64,000 bases of DNA, taken from the NCBI RefSeq assembly GCF_018502625.1, contig NZ_CP075566.1, positions 5,001-69,000 of the forward strand. The letters are read 5' to 3'. Both the position numbers and the translations under genes were made by a program. Position 1 is the first letter of the stretch. Each line of letters opens with the position of its first letter. This DNA is from Pseudomonas hormoni. Lineage in GTDB: Bacteria; Pseudomonadota; Gammaproteobacteria; Pseudomonadales; Pseudomonadaceae. The notes below the pieces were generated by a model that was not told the origin of the DNA, made no database searches, and saw only the letters and a list, made by a program, of their open reading frames with translations. Below, one piece after another: positions 54,011 to 62,689 of the stretch.

Positions 54011-54529
54011 ATGCAAGCAATTCGTAATCTGGGCCTGGCGCTCGCCGTCCTGTTCGTCGCCGGTTGCGCCAGCTTCACCGATGAAGCCAGCCCGAACCTG
54101 CCGCGCAACGCGCAGTGGGGCATCGTGCCGATGATCAACTATTCGCAGACGCCACAGGCCGGTGAACGCAGCGAGCAGATCCTGCTCAGTGTGCTCAGCA
54201 GCCACGGCCTGCAACCGCGGGTTTACCCGGTCAGCACCCAGGGCGAACAAGCGCTGATGGATGACAACGAGCGTCTGGCCGGAGCCCTGGAATGGGCGCG
54301 CGAGCAGAAACTCGATTACGTGATTGCCGGCAGCGTTGAAGAGTGGCAGTACAAGAACGGCCTGGACGGCGAGCCAGCGGTCGGCATCAGCCTGCGTGTA
54401 CTGGAAGGCAGCAGCGGTCGCGTACTCTGGAGCAAGAGTGGCGCACGTGCCGGCTGGTCCCGTGAAAGCCTCGCGGGCACCGCTCAAACGGTGCTCGACA
54501 AACTTGTTGGCGCCCTTCGGTTCGAGTGA
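54011..54529 (+). CDS. pelC: PelC, outer-membrane lipoprotein of Pel export
   Basis: PelC is a small outer-membrane lipoprotein that forms a dodecameric ring under PelB and helps guide the positively charged polymer. It has 172 residues, the same as P. aeruginosa. The lipobox FVAGC has Cys19. The mature part starts SFTDEASPN. ACGGAG precedes ATG 54011; an upstream frame from 53987 was not chosen. The gene follows pelB by 26 bases. Confidence 0.93.
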   Translation: MQAIRNLGLALAVLFVAGCASFTDEASPNLPRNAQWGIVPMINYSQTPQAGERSEQILLSVLSSHGLQPRVYPVSTQGEQALMDDNERLAGALEWAREQKLDYVIAGSVEEWQYKNGLDGEPAVGISLRVLEGSSGRVLWSKSGARAGWSRESLAGTAQTVLDKLVGALRFE

Positions 54530-54534
54530 TTGCA

Positions 54535-55902
54535 ATGAATTCTCCCCACATGGATTACAGCCTGGCGCCTCAAGCCAGCGGCCCGGTGTCTTGGCTGGAA
54601 ACGTTTCTGGTGACCGGCGCGGCCGTCGGCCTGGGCTTGTGGCTGACCCCTGAAGACCCGTTGCAGATACACGGCGGGTTCCCCTGGCCGATTCTGGCGC
54701 CGCTGCTGCTGGGCGTGCGCTACGGTTTTGTGCGCGGCCTGTTCAGCGCCAGCCTGCTGGTGCTGGCGATGTTTGCCCTGCGCCGTACCGGTCTCGAAGG
54801 CTACGCCCAAATCGATCCGTCATTCATTGTTGGCGTGCTGGTTTGCGGGATGCTGGTGGGTGAGGTTCGCGATCAGTGGATGCGGCGCCTGGAGCGGCTG
54901 CAGATGGCCAACGAATATCGTCAGTACCGTCTCGACGAGTTCACCCGGGCGCACCAGATTCTGCGGGTCTCCCACGACCTGCTCGAGCAGCGCGTGGCCG
55001 GCAGCGACCAGAGCCTGCGCAGCTCCTTGCTGGGCTTGCGCGAAAAATTGCGGGTGATGCCGGACGCAGGCGATGCGTTGACCGCGCTGGCAGACCCGAT
55101 CACGGCGATGCTTGGGCAGTACGGCGCGTTGCGCGTGGCCGGTCTGTACCGCGTTGACGAGCGTGAAGAAAATGTCTTGCCTGACGCGTTGGCAACGATC
55201 GGCGTCATGGGGCCGTTGGGCACCGAGGACGGTCTGGTCAAGCTGTGCCTGGAGCGCGGCGAACTGGTGAGCGTGCGTCAGGAGCTGATTGATTCCGGCA
55301 CCTCGGCGCAGTTCTCATCGTTGCAGGCGTGCATCCCGTTGATCGATGCCGAGGGGCGTCTGCTGGCGATTCTGGCGGTTCGGCAGATGCCGTTCTTCGC
55401 CTTCCAGGATCGCACCCTGAGCCTGTTGGCGCTGCTCGCCGGGCACATCGCCGACCTGTTGCGCCGGGACCCGCAAGTGCTTCAACTGCCCGACGCCGAT
55501 GCACAGCAATTCACCCTGCAGCTCAAGCGTTCGCTGGTGGATGTCGAGAAACACAAATTGCCGGCCGGGCTGTTTGCCTTTGAAATGACTCGCCCCAACG
55601 ACGAGCTGACGCGTCTGCTGGAACGCAGCCAGCGCGGTCTCGATTTGCACTTGCCGGTGCGCAACAATCGCGATCATCGACTGTTGCTGGTGCTCTTGCC
55701 GTTGACCAGCCCGCAGGGCACCGAAGGTTATCTGGCGCGTATCAGCCTGTTGTTGCATGAGCACTTTGGCATTGAAAGTGACATGGCGAGCCTGGGTGTG
55801 CGGGTGATGCCTTTCAATCTGGAGCCTGGCTGTGAACGCGACGGGCTGCGTAATTTCCTGTTCAACGAGTGTGGCCTGAATGATCAGCAAGTGGCTGTTT
55901 AG
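54535..55902 (+). CDS. pelD: PelD, inner-membrane c-di-GMP receptor for Pel
   Basis: PelD binds c-di-GMP and switches on Pel polymerisation at the inner membrane. From ATG 54535 it has 455 residues, equal to P. aeruginosa. About four N-terminal helices (residues 20-110) are followed by a GAF domain and a degenerate GGDEF domain. The inhibitory-site motif RGLD gives Arg367 and Asp370, and Arg402 is also present. All match the known c-di-GMP-binding residue numbers, which supports this start over GTG 54526. pelE starts inside its end. Confidence 0.95.
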   Translation: MNSPHMDYSLAPQASGPVSWLETFLVTGAAVGLGLWLTPEDPLQIHGGFPWPILAPLLLGVRYGFVRGLFSASLLVLAMFALRRTGLEGYAQIDPSFIVGVLVCGMLVGEVRDQWMRRLERLQMANEYRQYRLDEFTRAHQILRVSHDLLEQRVAGSDQSLRSSLLGLREKLRVMPDAGDALTALADPITAMLGQYGALRVAGLYRVDEREENVLPDALATIGVMGPLGTEDGLVKLCLERGELVSVRQELIDSGTSAQFSSLQACIPLIDAEGRLLAILAVRQMPFFAFQDRTLSLLALLAGHIADLLRRDPQVLQLPDADAQQFTLQLKRSLVDVEKHKLPAGLFAFEMTRPNDELTRLLERSQRGLDLHLPVRNNRDHRLLLVLLPLTSPQGTEGYLARISLLLHEHFGIESDMASLGVRVMPFNLEPGCERDGLRNFLFNECGLNDQQVAV

Positions 55903-56869
55903 CGGAGCCTTGTTGTTAGAGGCGGGCAGCTGGGCCAGTTTGTGGCTCGCGGCGCCCGAGTTGCAACAATTGCTGGTGTTCACCCTCAGCCATGGTCTGG
56001 CGTGCGTGCTGTTGTGCGCCGCGGTGTGGCTGCTGTTGCCAGCACGCTACCGTGCGCCGTTGCCCTGGAGCCCGCTGTTCATTTTCAGCCTGGCGTTCTT
56101 TGTGCCGGTGATCGGTACGCTCGGTGTGGTCGCGTCGATCTTTCCGGCGCTGTACCTGCCGCGCAAACGCGACAAGCAAGCCTGGCAAGCCGTCGGTATT
56201 CCGAGCCTGCCGTATCGCGCGCAGCTGCAATTGCATTCACCGATCTTTGCCGACGGCGGTTTGCAGGATGTGCTGCGCCATGCGCCCGATCCGGATCAGC
56301 GTCTGGCCGCGTTGCTGGCCACGCGACGCATGCCGGGCAAGGAAGCGGTGCCGATTCTCAAACTGGCACTGGGTGATCCCAGCGACGACGTGCGGCTACT
56401 GGCGTACTCGATGCTCGACAAGCAGGAAAGCGACATCAACCTGCGCATCCAGATCGCCCTGGGGCAACTGGGCGGCGCCAATGCCAAAACCGTAGGTGCG
56501 CTGCATGGCACGCTGGCGCGCTGGTATTGGGAGCTGGCGTACCTCGGCCTGGCGCAAGGCAGTGTGCTCGAACACGTGCTCAACCAGGCCAGCGAACACG
56601 CCGAGCTAGGGCTTGAAGCGGGCGAGGGTGGTGAGCTGTTCTTGCTGGCCGGACGCATTGCGCTGGAGCGAGGTGATATCGAGCGTGCCGAAGTGCTCTT
56701 GCATCAGGCCCAGGACAACGGCATGGGTGCCGCACAGGTATTGCCGTTCCACGCCGAACTGGCGTTCGAGGCCGGTCGTTATCACGAAATTCCCGGGTTG
56801 CTCGAGAAACTTCCCGAGAAAACCCGTCAGCGGCCACCGTTCGCTGAGCTGGTGAGGAGCTGGACATGA
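55880..56869 (+). CDS. pelE: PelE, inner-membrane TPR protein of Pel synthesis
   Basis: PelE is part of the inner-membrane Pel synthase complex with PelD, PelF and PelG. It has 329 residues. Two N-terminal membrane helices (about 5-25 and 29-55) and a third near 65-92 are followed by cytosolic helical repeats rich in Ala, Leu and Glu. No catalytic motif is visible. The length equals the P. aeruginosa protein. The start overlaps pelD by 23 bases and the stop overlaps pelF (ATGA), which couples translation along the operon. Confidence 0.92.
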   Translation: MISKWLFSGALLLEAGSWASLWLAAPELQQLLVFTLSHGLACVLLCAAVWLLLPARYRAPLPWSPLFIFSLAFFVPVIGTLGVVASIFPALYLPRKRDKQAWQAVGIPSLPYRAQLQLHSPIFADGGLQDVLRHAPDPDQRLAALLATRRMPGKEAVPILKLALGDPSDDVRLLAYSMLDKQESDINLRIQIALGQLGGANAKTVGALHGTLARWYWELAYLGLAQGSVLEHVLNQASEHAELGLEAGEGGELFLLAGRIALERGDIERAEVLLHQAQDNGMGAAQVLPFHAELAFEAGRYHEIPGLLEKLPEKTRQRPPFAELVRSWT

Positions 56870-58380
56870 ATCACAAGGAAGCGGCGCCGACTGCCGACAT
56901 CTGTCTGCTGCTCGAAGGCACCTGGCCTTACGTGCGCGGCGGCGTGTCGAGCTGGATTCATCAGATGATTCTCGGCCTGCCGGAGCTGACCTTCTCAGTG
57001 ATGTTCATCGGCGGCCAACGTTCGGCCTACCCGTCGCGGCGCTATGAAGTCCCGTCGAATGTGCTGCACATCGAAGAAGTGTTTCTCGAGGATGCGACCC
57101 ATCCGACCAACACCCGTGGAACGCCGCGAGAGGCCGACCCGCAGCAGCTGCTGGATCTGTATCGTTTCCTCCATCACCCGGACGCGCCGGAGCCCGAGCT
57201 GGGCGAGCGTCTGCTCGATTGCATCGCGCAGGGCCGCATGACCCTCGATGACGTACTGCGCAGCCGCGCCAGTTGGGAGGCGTTGAGCGAAGGGTATCGG
57301 CTGCATTGCGCCGACCCGTCCTTCGTCAATTATTTCTGGACCCTGCGTTCGATGCAGTCGCCGTTGCTGATGCTCGCCGAAGCGTCACGAAAAATGCCGC
57401 GAGCGCGGATGCTGCATTCGATTTCCACTGGTTACGCCGGACTGCTGGGGTGCATTCTCAAGCAGCGCTGGAACTGCACCTACCTGCTCAGCGAGCACGG
57501 GATTTACACCAAGGAACGCAAGATCGACCTGGCCCAGGCCAGCTGGATCGCCGAAAGCTCCGGCCAGGCGCTCAACCGCAGTCTCGATGCCGGCTCGGGT
57601 TACATCCGCACCTTGTGGGTTCGCTTCTTCGAACGCATTGGTCAGCTGACCTACAACAGCGCCGACAACATCATCGCGTTGTATGACGGCAACCGTCAGC
57701 GGCAGATCAAGGACGGCGCCGACCCGGCCCGCACGCAGGTCATTCCGAACGGCATCGACCTGCCGCAGTGGACCGCGGCACTGGAATCCCGTGCGCCCGG
57801 TATTACACCTGTTGTGGGCTTGATCGGACGTGTGGTGCCGATCAAGGACGTGAAAACCTTCCTGCGAGCCATGCGCGGTGTGATCAGCGCCATGCCGGAG
57901 GCCGAAGGCTGGATTGTCGGTCCCGAAGAGGAAGACCCGGAATACGTCAGCGAATGCCGCAGCCTGATGGCCAGCCTGGGTCTGGAGGGCAAGGTGCATT
58001 TCCTTGGTTTCCAGCGCATCCAGGACATCCTGCCGAAACTCGGCCTGATGGTGCTGACCTCGATCAGCGAGGCGCAACCGCTGGTGATCCTCGAAGCCTG
58101 GGCCGCCGGTACGCCGGTGGTCAGCAGCGATGTGGGCTCGTGCCGCGAATTGATCGAAGGCGGCAGCGCCGAAGACCGCGACCTCGGCCTGGCCGGCAAA
58201 GTGGTGGCGATTGCCGATCCACAGGCCACCTGCGCCGCGATCCTCGAACTGCTGCGCAGCCCGCAACGCTGGCAGGCCGCTCAGGCCAGCGGCTTGCTGC
58301 GGGTCAATCGTTACTACACCGAAGCCTTGATGCTGCAGCGTTATCGCGACTTGTATCAAGCAGCCATGGAGAACAGTTAA
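56866..58380 (+). CDS. pelF: PelF, Pel glycosyltransferase (GT4)
   Basis: PelF is the cytosolic glycosyltransferase that builds Pel from UDP-sugars. It has 504 residues and a GT4 fold. The acceptor side begins ADICLLLEGTWPYVRGGVSSW. The donor side has VVGLIGRVVPIKDVKTFLRA, and the catalytic/UDP site lies in SISEAQPLVILEAWAAGTP. This is the usual EX7E-type arrangement. It abuts pelG without a gap and overlaps pelE by four bases. Confidence 0.95.
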   Translation: MNHKEAAPTADICLLLEGTWPYVRGGVSSWIHQMILGLPELTFSVMFIGGQRSAYPSRRYEVPSNVLHIEEVFLEDATHPTNTRGTPREADPQQLLDLYRFLHHPDAPEPELGERLLDCIAQGRMTLDDVLRSRASWEALSEGYRLHCADPSFVNYFWTLRSMQSPLLMLAEASRKMPRARMLHSISTGYAGLLGCILKQRWNCTYLLSEHGIYTKERKIDLAQASWIAESSGQALNRSLDAGSGYIRTLWVRFFERIGQLTYNSADNIIALYDGNRQRQIKDGADPARTQVIPNGIDLPQWTAALESRAPGITPVVGLIGRVVPIKDVKTFLRAMRGVISAMPEAEGWIVGPEEEDPEYVSECRSLMASLGLEGKVHFLGFQRIQDILPKLGLMVLTSISEAQPLVILEAWAAGTPVVSSDVGSCRELIEGGSAEDRDLGLAGKVVAIADPQATCAAILELLRSPQRWQAAQASGLLRVNRYYTEALMLQRYRDLYQAAMENS

Positions 58381-59754
58381 ATGGCCGGCATTGGCTTCGA
58401 ACTGCGCAAGATCCTTTCGCGCGACTCCTACACCGCGACCTTGCACGCCTACATATATGCCGGTCTGATCAGCTCCGGGCCCTGGGTGTTGTCGATCATC
58501 AGTGTGATGCTGGTGGGCATCATCAGTCTGGGCCTTGTGATACCCAACACGTTGGTGGGGCAGTTTCTGGTGACGGTGACCTACCTGATGGCCACCTCGT
58601 TGATTCTCACGGGTGGCTTGCAGCTGTTCTTCACCCGGTTCGTATCCGACCGGTTGTTCGAGCACAAGTACGAACAGATCCTCCCCAACTTGCTGGGCAT
58701 CCTGTTGCTGGTCACGCTCGCTGCCGGCGTGCTGGGCATCATCGTGCTGGCGGTGTTATTCGATCAGCCGCTGATCTACCGGGTGCTGGTGCTGTCGAAT
58801 TTCGTGGTGCTGTGCAACTTGTGGCTGGTGATCATCTTCCTGTCGGGGATGAAGGCCTATAACCGCATTCTGCTGGTCATGCTGGTGGGCTACACGCTGA
58901 TGGTCGCCAGCGCCTATGTGCTGAGCTTCCTGAAGCTACCGGGCTTGCTGCTGGCGCTGTTGATCGGGCACAGCGCGCTGCTGTTCCTGTTCCTCTACGA
59001 CATCCTGCGCGAGTACCGAGCAGAGAAACTGATCGCCTTCGATTTCCTCGACCGTCGTCACGTTTTTCTCAGCCTGCTCGCCACCGGTTTCTTCTACAAC
59101 TTCGGCATCTGGATCGACAAGTTCCTGTTCTGGTTCAACCCCGGCACCTCGAACATCGTCATCGGTCCGCTACGCGCGTCTATCCTGTATGACCTGCCGA
59201 TCTTCCTCGCCTACCTGGCAATCATCCCGGGGATGGCGGTGTTCCTGGTGCGCATCGAAACCGATTTTGCCGAATGGTATGACCGTCTGTTCCGGGCGAT
59301 CCGCGAGGGCGAAACCTTGCAGCACATCGGTTCGCTGAAAACCGAGATGACCTTGTCGATCCGTCAGGGCCTACTGGAAATCTGCAAGGTGCAGGGGCTG
59401 ACGGTGGTGCTGTTGTTCCTGTTTGCGCCGCGTCTGCTGGATTGGCTGGGTATCTCCAGCTACTACCTGCCGCTGTTCTACATCGACCTGATCGGCGTCA
59501 GTATCCAAGTGGTGTTCATGGCGTTGCTCAACGTGTTCTTCTACCTGGACAAGCGCACCGTGGTGCTGGAGTTGTGCGTGCTGTTCGCGGTGTTGAACGG
59601 GGCGCTGACGCTGCTGAGCATGTACCTTGGCCCAAGCTTCTTTGGCTACGGGTTCACGCTGTCGTTGCTGGTCTGTGTACTGCTCGGGCTGCACCGACTG
59701 TCCACGGCGCTGGAAGACCTGGAGTACGACACCTTCATGTTGTCATCGCGCTAA
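58381..59754 (+). CDS. pelG: PelG, inner-membrane Wzx-like Pel transporter
   Basis: PelG is the polytopic membrane protein that passes Pel across the inner membrane with PelD-E-F. It has 457 residues and about 12 hydrophobic segments, in the MOP/PST family. It begins MAGIGFELRKILSRDSYTAT, a PelG hallmark. The ATG directly follows the pelF stop (TAA-ATG). A terminator lies 15 bases downstream, so pelG is the last gene of the operon. Confidence 0.95.
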   Translation: MAGIGFELRKILSRDSYTATLHAYIYAGLISSGPWVLSIISVMLVGIISLGLVIPNTLVGQFLVTVTYLMATSLILTGGLQLFFTRFVSDRLFEHKYEQILPNLLGILLLVTLAAGVLGIIVLAVLFDQPLIYRVLVLSNFVVLCNLWLVIIFLSGMKAYNRILLVMLVGYTLMVASAYVLSFLKLPGLLLALLIGHSALLFLFLYDILREYRAEKLIAFDFLDRRHVFLSLLATGFFYNFGIWIDKFLFWFNPGTSNIVIGPLRASILYDLPIFLAYLAIIPGMAVFLVRIETDFAEWYDRLFRAIREGETLQHIGSLKTEMTLSIRQGLLEICKVQGLTVVLLFLFAPRLLDWLGISSYYLPLFYIDLIGVSIQVVFMALLNVFFYLDKRTVVLELCVLFAVLNGALTLLSMYLGPSFFGYGFTLSLLVCVLLGLHRLSTALEDLEYDTFMLSSR

Positions 59755-59768
59755 CCGTTCTTCCGGGC

Positions 59769-59810
59769 ATAAAAAAGGCACTGGCGATCATCGCCAAGTG
59801 CCTTTTTTTT
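59769..59810 (+). terminator. pel operon terminator
   Basis: GGCACTGGCGA pairs with TCGCCAAGTGCC, with one bulge, followed by eight Ts. It is preceded by an A-run, so it could act on both strands, but the plus-strand pel transcript is the clear user. Confidence 0.92.
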
Positions 59811-60022
59811 CGCCTGATGGCTTCCGACTGACGTCACTTGAAAGACCAAGGTACGCTGCTAACCTTGATCATTCGGAGCTGCCGACGAAAGACGATCTGT
59901 TCCGGGCCACCTCTTGATGCGAGTGCCACTCGATCGATCAAGCCGTCCCCCGCCCCCACATCCCATCGACTCCTGGCGATATCTCCGACACGTGTCTTTC
60001 GATAGCGCTCTGGAGATGTCAC

Positions 60023-60961
60023 ATGAAACTACAGTTGCTGAGTGCAGCGCTCATGATCGCCGCTATGGCGTCGGCCAGTCTGACCTTCGCCGGTGAGACG
60101 GCCCCGGCCGCCACATCGAAATCAACCACCCAAGCTGTCAAACAGGAGATCAAACTCACACGCGTCACCCCCGAGTATTGGCGCGTCACGTTCCACAATC
60201 CGCCGTACAACATCTACGGCCCGGAAACCATGCCGCAATTGAACGAGGTCATCACCGCGCTCGAGACCGATCCGAAGGTCAAAGTGGTGGTGTTCGATAG
60301 CGACGTTCCGGATTTCTTCCTCACCCACTATGACTTTGTGCCGCCGCTGACGGACACGACGAGCCTGCCCAATGGCCCCACCGGCTTGCCTCCGCTGCCG
60401 GACATGCTGGTTCGCTTGAGCAAGGCGCCGGTCGTATCGATCGTGTCGATTCGCGGTCGTGCCACCGGTGTCGGCAGTGAGCTGTCACTGGCCAGCGACA
60501 TGCGCTTTGCCAGTCGCGAAAAGGCCATTCTCTCGCAATGGGAAATCGGCGCCGCACTGGTGCCGGGTGGTGGCCCCATGGCTCGTTTGCCGCGGCTGAT
60601 GGGGCGTGGGCGCGCACTGGAAGTGCTGCTCACCGGTAACGATATCGATGGCGACCTCGCGGAACGCTATGGCTACGTCAATCGGGCGCTGCCCGATGCC
60701 GAGCTCGACGCGTTCGTCGACACCATGGCCCGCCGCATCGCCAGGTTTGACAAGCAGTCGATCACCGACATCAAACGCCTCGTCGACGCCGCCAGCCTGC
60801 CACCGAACGACGCCATCGCTGCCGAATGGGACGGGTTCATCGGCTCGGTGAAACGTCCGGCGGCACAGCAACGGATCAAGCAATTGATGGAGCTTGGCTT
60901 GCAGAAGAATGCGGATGTTGAAAAACGCCTGGCGCATCACACCGGCACCCTCGGCGACTGA
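60023..60961 (+). CDS. Exported enoyl-CoA hydratase/isomerase-fold protein
   Basis: A 312-residue crotonase-superfamily protein with an N-terminal signal peptide. The first 23 residues (MKLQLLSAALMIAAMASASL then TFA) end in a typical cleavage site before GETAPA. The crotonase core follows: FHNPPYNIYGPETMPQLNEV, SIVSIRGRATGVGSELSLASDM as the oxyanion-hole region, and LVPGGGPMARLPRLMGRGRALEVLLTGNDIDGDLAERYGYVNR. Ordinary crotonases are cytosolic CoA enzymes, so export is odd. GGAGATG precedes the start. It lies 33 bases before an Ohr-type gene on the same strand. The substrate is unknown. Confidence 0.82.
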   Translation: MKLQLLSAALMIAAMASASLTFAGETAPAATSKSTTQAVKQEIKLTRVTPEYWRVTFHNPPYNIYGPETMPQLNEVITALETDPKVKVVVFDSDVPDFFLTHYDFVPPLTDTTSLPNGPTGLPPLPDMLVRLSKAPVVSIVSIRGRATGVGSELSLASDMRFASREKAILSQWEIGAALVPGGGPMARLPRLMGRGRALEVLLTGNDIDGDLAERYGYVNRALPDAELDAFVDTMARRIARFDKQSITDIKRLVDAASLPPNDAIAAEWDGFIGSVKRPAAQQRIKQLMELGLQKNADVEKRLAHHTGTLGD

Positions 60962-60994
60962 TCAAAACGATCTCGTCTATCAGGAGTTACTGTC

Positions 60995-61417
60995 ATGAGC
61001 ACTGCATTGGAAACCGTTCTCTACACCGCAAAAACCCACACCGTCGGCGGCCGCACGGGCACCGGCAAATCCAGCGATGGCGAGCTGGACGTGAAATTCA
61101 GTTCCCCGGGTTCAGGCAAACCGGGGACCAATCCGGAGCAACTGTTTGCATTGGGTTATTCAGCCTGTTTCATCGGTGCGATACAGGTCGCCGCCGGGAA
61201 GCTGAAAGTCAAATTGCCCGAGGACACGTCTGTGGACGCCGAGGTGGATCTGGGCAAAACCAGTAGCGGGGATTTTCAGCTGGCGGTCCGGTTGAACGTC
61301 AATATTCCTGGCCTGGAGGAGAGCGTGAAACGGGAGTTGGCTGAGACTGCGCATCAGCTCTGCCCGTATTCGCGGATGACACGCGACGGTGTGAAGGTTG
61401 AGTTGAAAGTCGTTTGA
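60995..61417 (+). CDS. Organic hydroperoxide resistance protein (Ohr/OsmC family)
   Basis: A 140-residue OsmC-fold peroxidase of the Ohr type, which reduces organic hydroperoxides. The peroxidatic Cys58 is in GYSACFIGAI and the resolving Cys123 in QLCPYSRMTRDGV. Arg20 in GGRTG is also placed as in Ohr. AGGAG lies 8 bases upstream. It follows the exported crotonase gene by 33 bases and is probably co-transcribed with it. A terminator follows. No OhrR gene is adjacent. Confidence 0.92.
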   Translation: MSTALETVLYTAKTHTVGGRTGTGKSSDGELDVKFSSPGSGKPGTNPEQLFALGYSACFIGAIQVAAGKLKVKLPEDTSVDAEVDLGKTSSGDFQLAVRLNVNIPGLEESVKRELAETAHQLCPYSRMTRDGVKVELKVV

Positions 61418-61442
61418 TCGCTGGATAAAAAATCCAGGCAAC

Positions 61443-61488
61443 AAAAAAGCCGTGAAGCTCGATTTCTCGAAGCTTTACGGCTTTTTTT
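61443..61488. terminator. Terminator between the Ohr-type and DUF4410 genes
   Basis: An inverted repeat with GCCGTGAAGCTCGA on the left and TCGAAGCTTTACGGC on the right is flanked by an A-run and a T-run. It can end both the Ohr transcript and the convergent lipoprotein transcript. Confidence 0.9.
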
Positions 61489-61517
61489 GGTCTTTCTGGT
61501 AAGACGATGGCTTCAGA

Positions 61518-62063
61518 TCACTTGGCCTTCGCGTTCTTGATGTCGCTGATGATCTGCTGCGCAATCGCCTGAACCTGTTTTTTGGTCATGGCCGACATAA
61601 CGCCCTCCCATGCCGACGACGAGGTGTCATAGGTCCGGGTTCCTATCAGGCTCCCCGATTTCAAGTCAGAAAAGTCTGCACTTGAATTGACCCAGGCGTT
61701 GCCCACCATAATGCCAGCGCCATAGCGTGCACCCGGCGTCAGATAGCGGAAGTTGCTCACGTTAATGGTGATGCCGACGCCATCCTTATTGCCCGGGCTC
61801 AAGGCCTGAGTCTCTGTCAGGCCATAACCCGCGCGCGCAGCTTCAGCCTGCAGGGCTTCATTCCAGTCACGTTGCAAAAGCGGCCAGTCCTCATTCTGCC
61901 GGACCTTGTCGTTCCCCTTGAAATTGACCACCAGGTTTTGCTTGGCAGATTCCTGGATCGCCAGCGTTCCCGTGCCGCCACCTTTCACCGACGCCGCGCA
62001 ACCGCTCAGGAGTGATACGGCCAGCAGGCATGAAACGGAGAACAGAAATTTTGGATTTTTCAT
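61518..62063 (-). CDS. DUF4410-family lipoprotein
   Basis: A 181-residue lipoprotein. The signal ends in LLSGC, with Cys22 lipidated. The mature part contains a DUF4410-like core: LQRDWNEALQAEAARAGY, VGITINVSNFRYLTPGARYG, MVGNAWVNSSADFSDLKSG. The C terminus is helical and Lys/Ala-rich. The function of this family is not known. A run of ten Gs on the plus strand (62087-62096) lies about 24-33 bases upstream of its ATG. The ribosome binding site is weak. Confidence 0.8.
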   Translation of the reverse strand: MKNPKFLFSVSCLLAVSLLSGCAASVKGGGTGTLAIQESAKQNLVVNFKGNDKVRQNEDWPLLQRDWNEALQAEAARAGYGLTETQALSPGNKDGVGITINVSNFRYLTPGARYGAGIMVGNAWVNSSADFSDLKSGSLIGTRTYDTSSSAWEGVMSAMTKKQVQAIAQQIISDIKNAKAK

Positions 62064-62086
62064 TGAATGTCCATATCCACAAAGAA

Positions 62087-62096
62087 GGGGGGGGGG
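62087..62096. repeat. Homopolymer G10 (C10 on the gene strand)
   Basis: Ten consecutive Gs lie between the lipoprotein start (62063, minus strand) and the HxlR stop (62225). On the minus strand this is a C10 tract in the 5' region of the lipoprotein gene. Confidence 0.9.
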
Positions 62097-62224
62097 CTGA
62101 TAGCGATTTGATGGCTAGCAGGCTGCGAGCGCGCAATCCTGATGGCGAACCGCTCATCCAGTCAAGCTTCCCGCCGGTAGTTCGTTGCCACTTGACCGCC
62201 TGAGGTTCGAATGGCGATAGCCCG

Positions 62225-62599
62225 CTATAAGTAACTGCGAACAACCGCATCACATGGCAGCAGCCTATCGAGCTCGTCGAGCTCCGTGGCGTGATGGACA
62301 CCCCACTCGATCAAAGAATCCAGAATGCTCCGCAGGCTTTCGCCAAGCGGGGTGAGCAGGTATTCGATCCCCTGACGATCCTCGGCACTGGGTTGCCGGG
62401 TCACCATGCCATGTTCCTCAAGCGCTCGGAGTTGCTCGATCAATACCTTCTGTGAGACGCCGACAATGCGCTTCTCCAGGCCACAGGTGCGTTGCGGACC
62501 GTCCAGCAGCACATGAAGGATGACCGCCTTCCAGCGCCCGGAGAGGATTGCCAGCGTCCGCTCGATCGGCAAACCTGGAAGTCTATTGAGGGTCTTCAT
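62225..62599 (-). CDS. HxlR-family transcriptional regulator
   Basis: A 124-residue winged-helix regulator. The HxlR signature RTLAILSGRWKAVILHVLLDG is followed by ISQ-type GVSQKVLIEQLRALEEHGMV and the wing EYLLTPLGESL. ATG 62599 is used; an open frame upstream to 62959 runs antisense to the next gene. It is divergent from an Old Yellow Enzyme gene across 90 bases. HxlR regulators often repress adjacent redox genes in response to electrophiles, so control of that gene is likely. Confidence 0.88.
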   Translation of the reverse strand: MKTLNRLPGLPIERTLAILSGRWKAVILHVLLDGPQRTCGLEKRIVGVSQKVLIEQLRALEEHGMVTRQPSAEDRQGIEYLLTPLGESLRSILDSLIEWGVHHATELDELDRLLPCDAVVRSYL

Positions 62600-62689
62600 G
62601 TGCTTCCACTGACAAAACGGTGTGTAGATGGGGGCGACTATCGAACCGTACATTTTCCTTCCGATCAGAACCGACCCGAAGGAAGAGCC

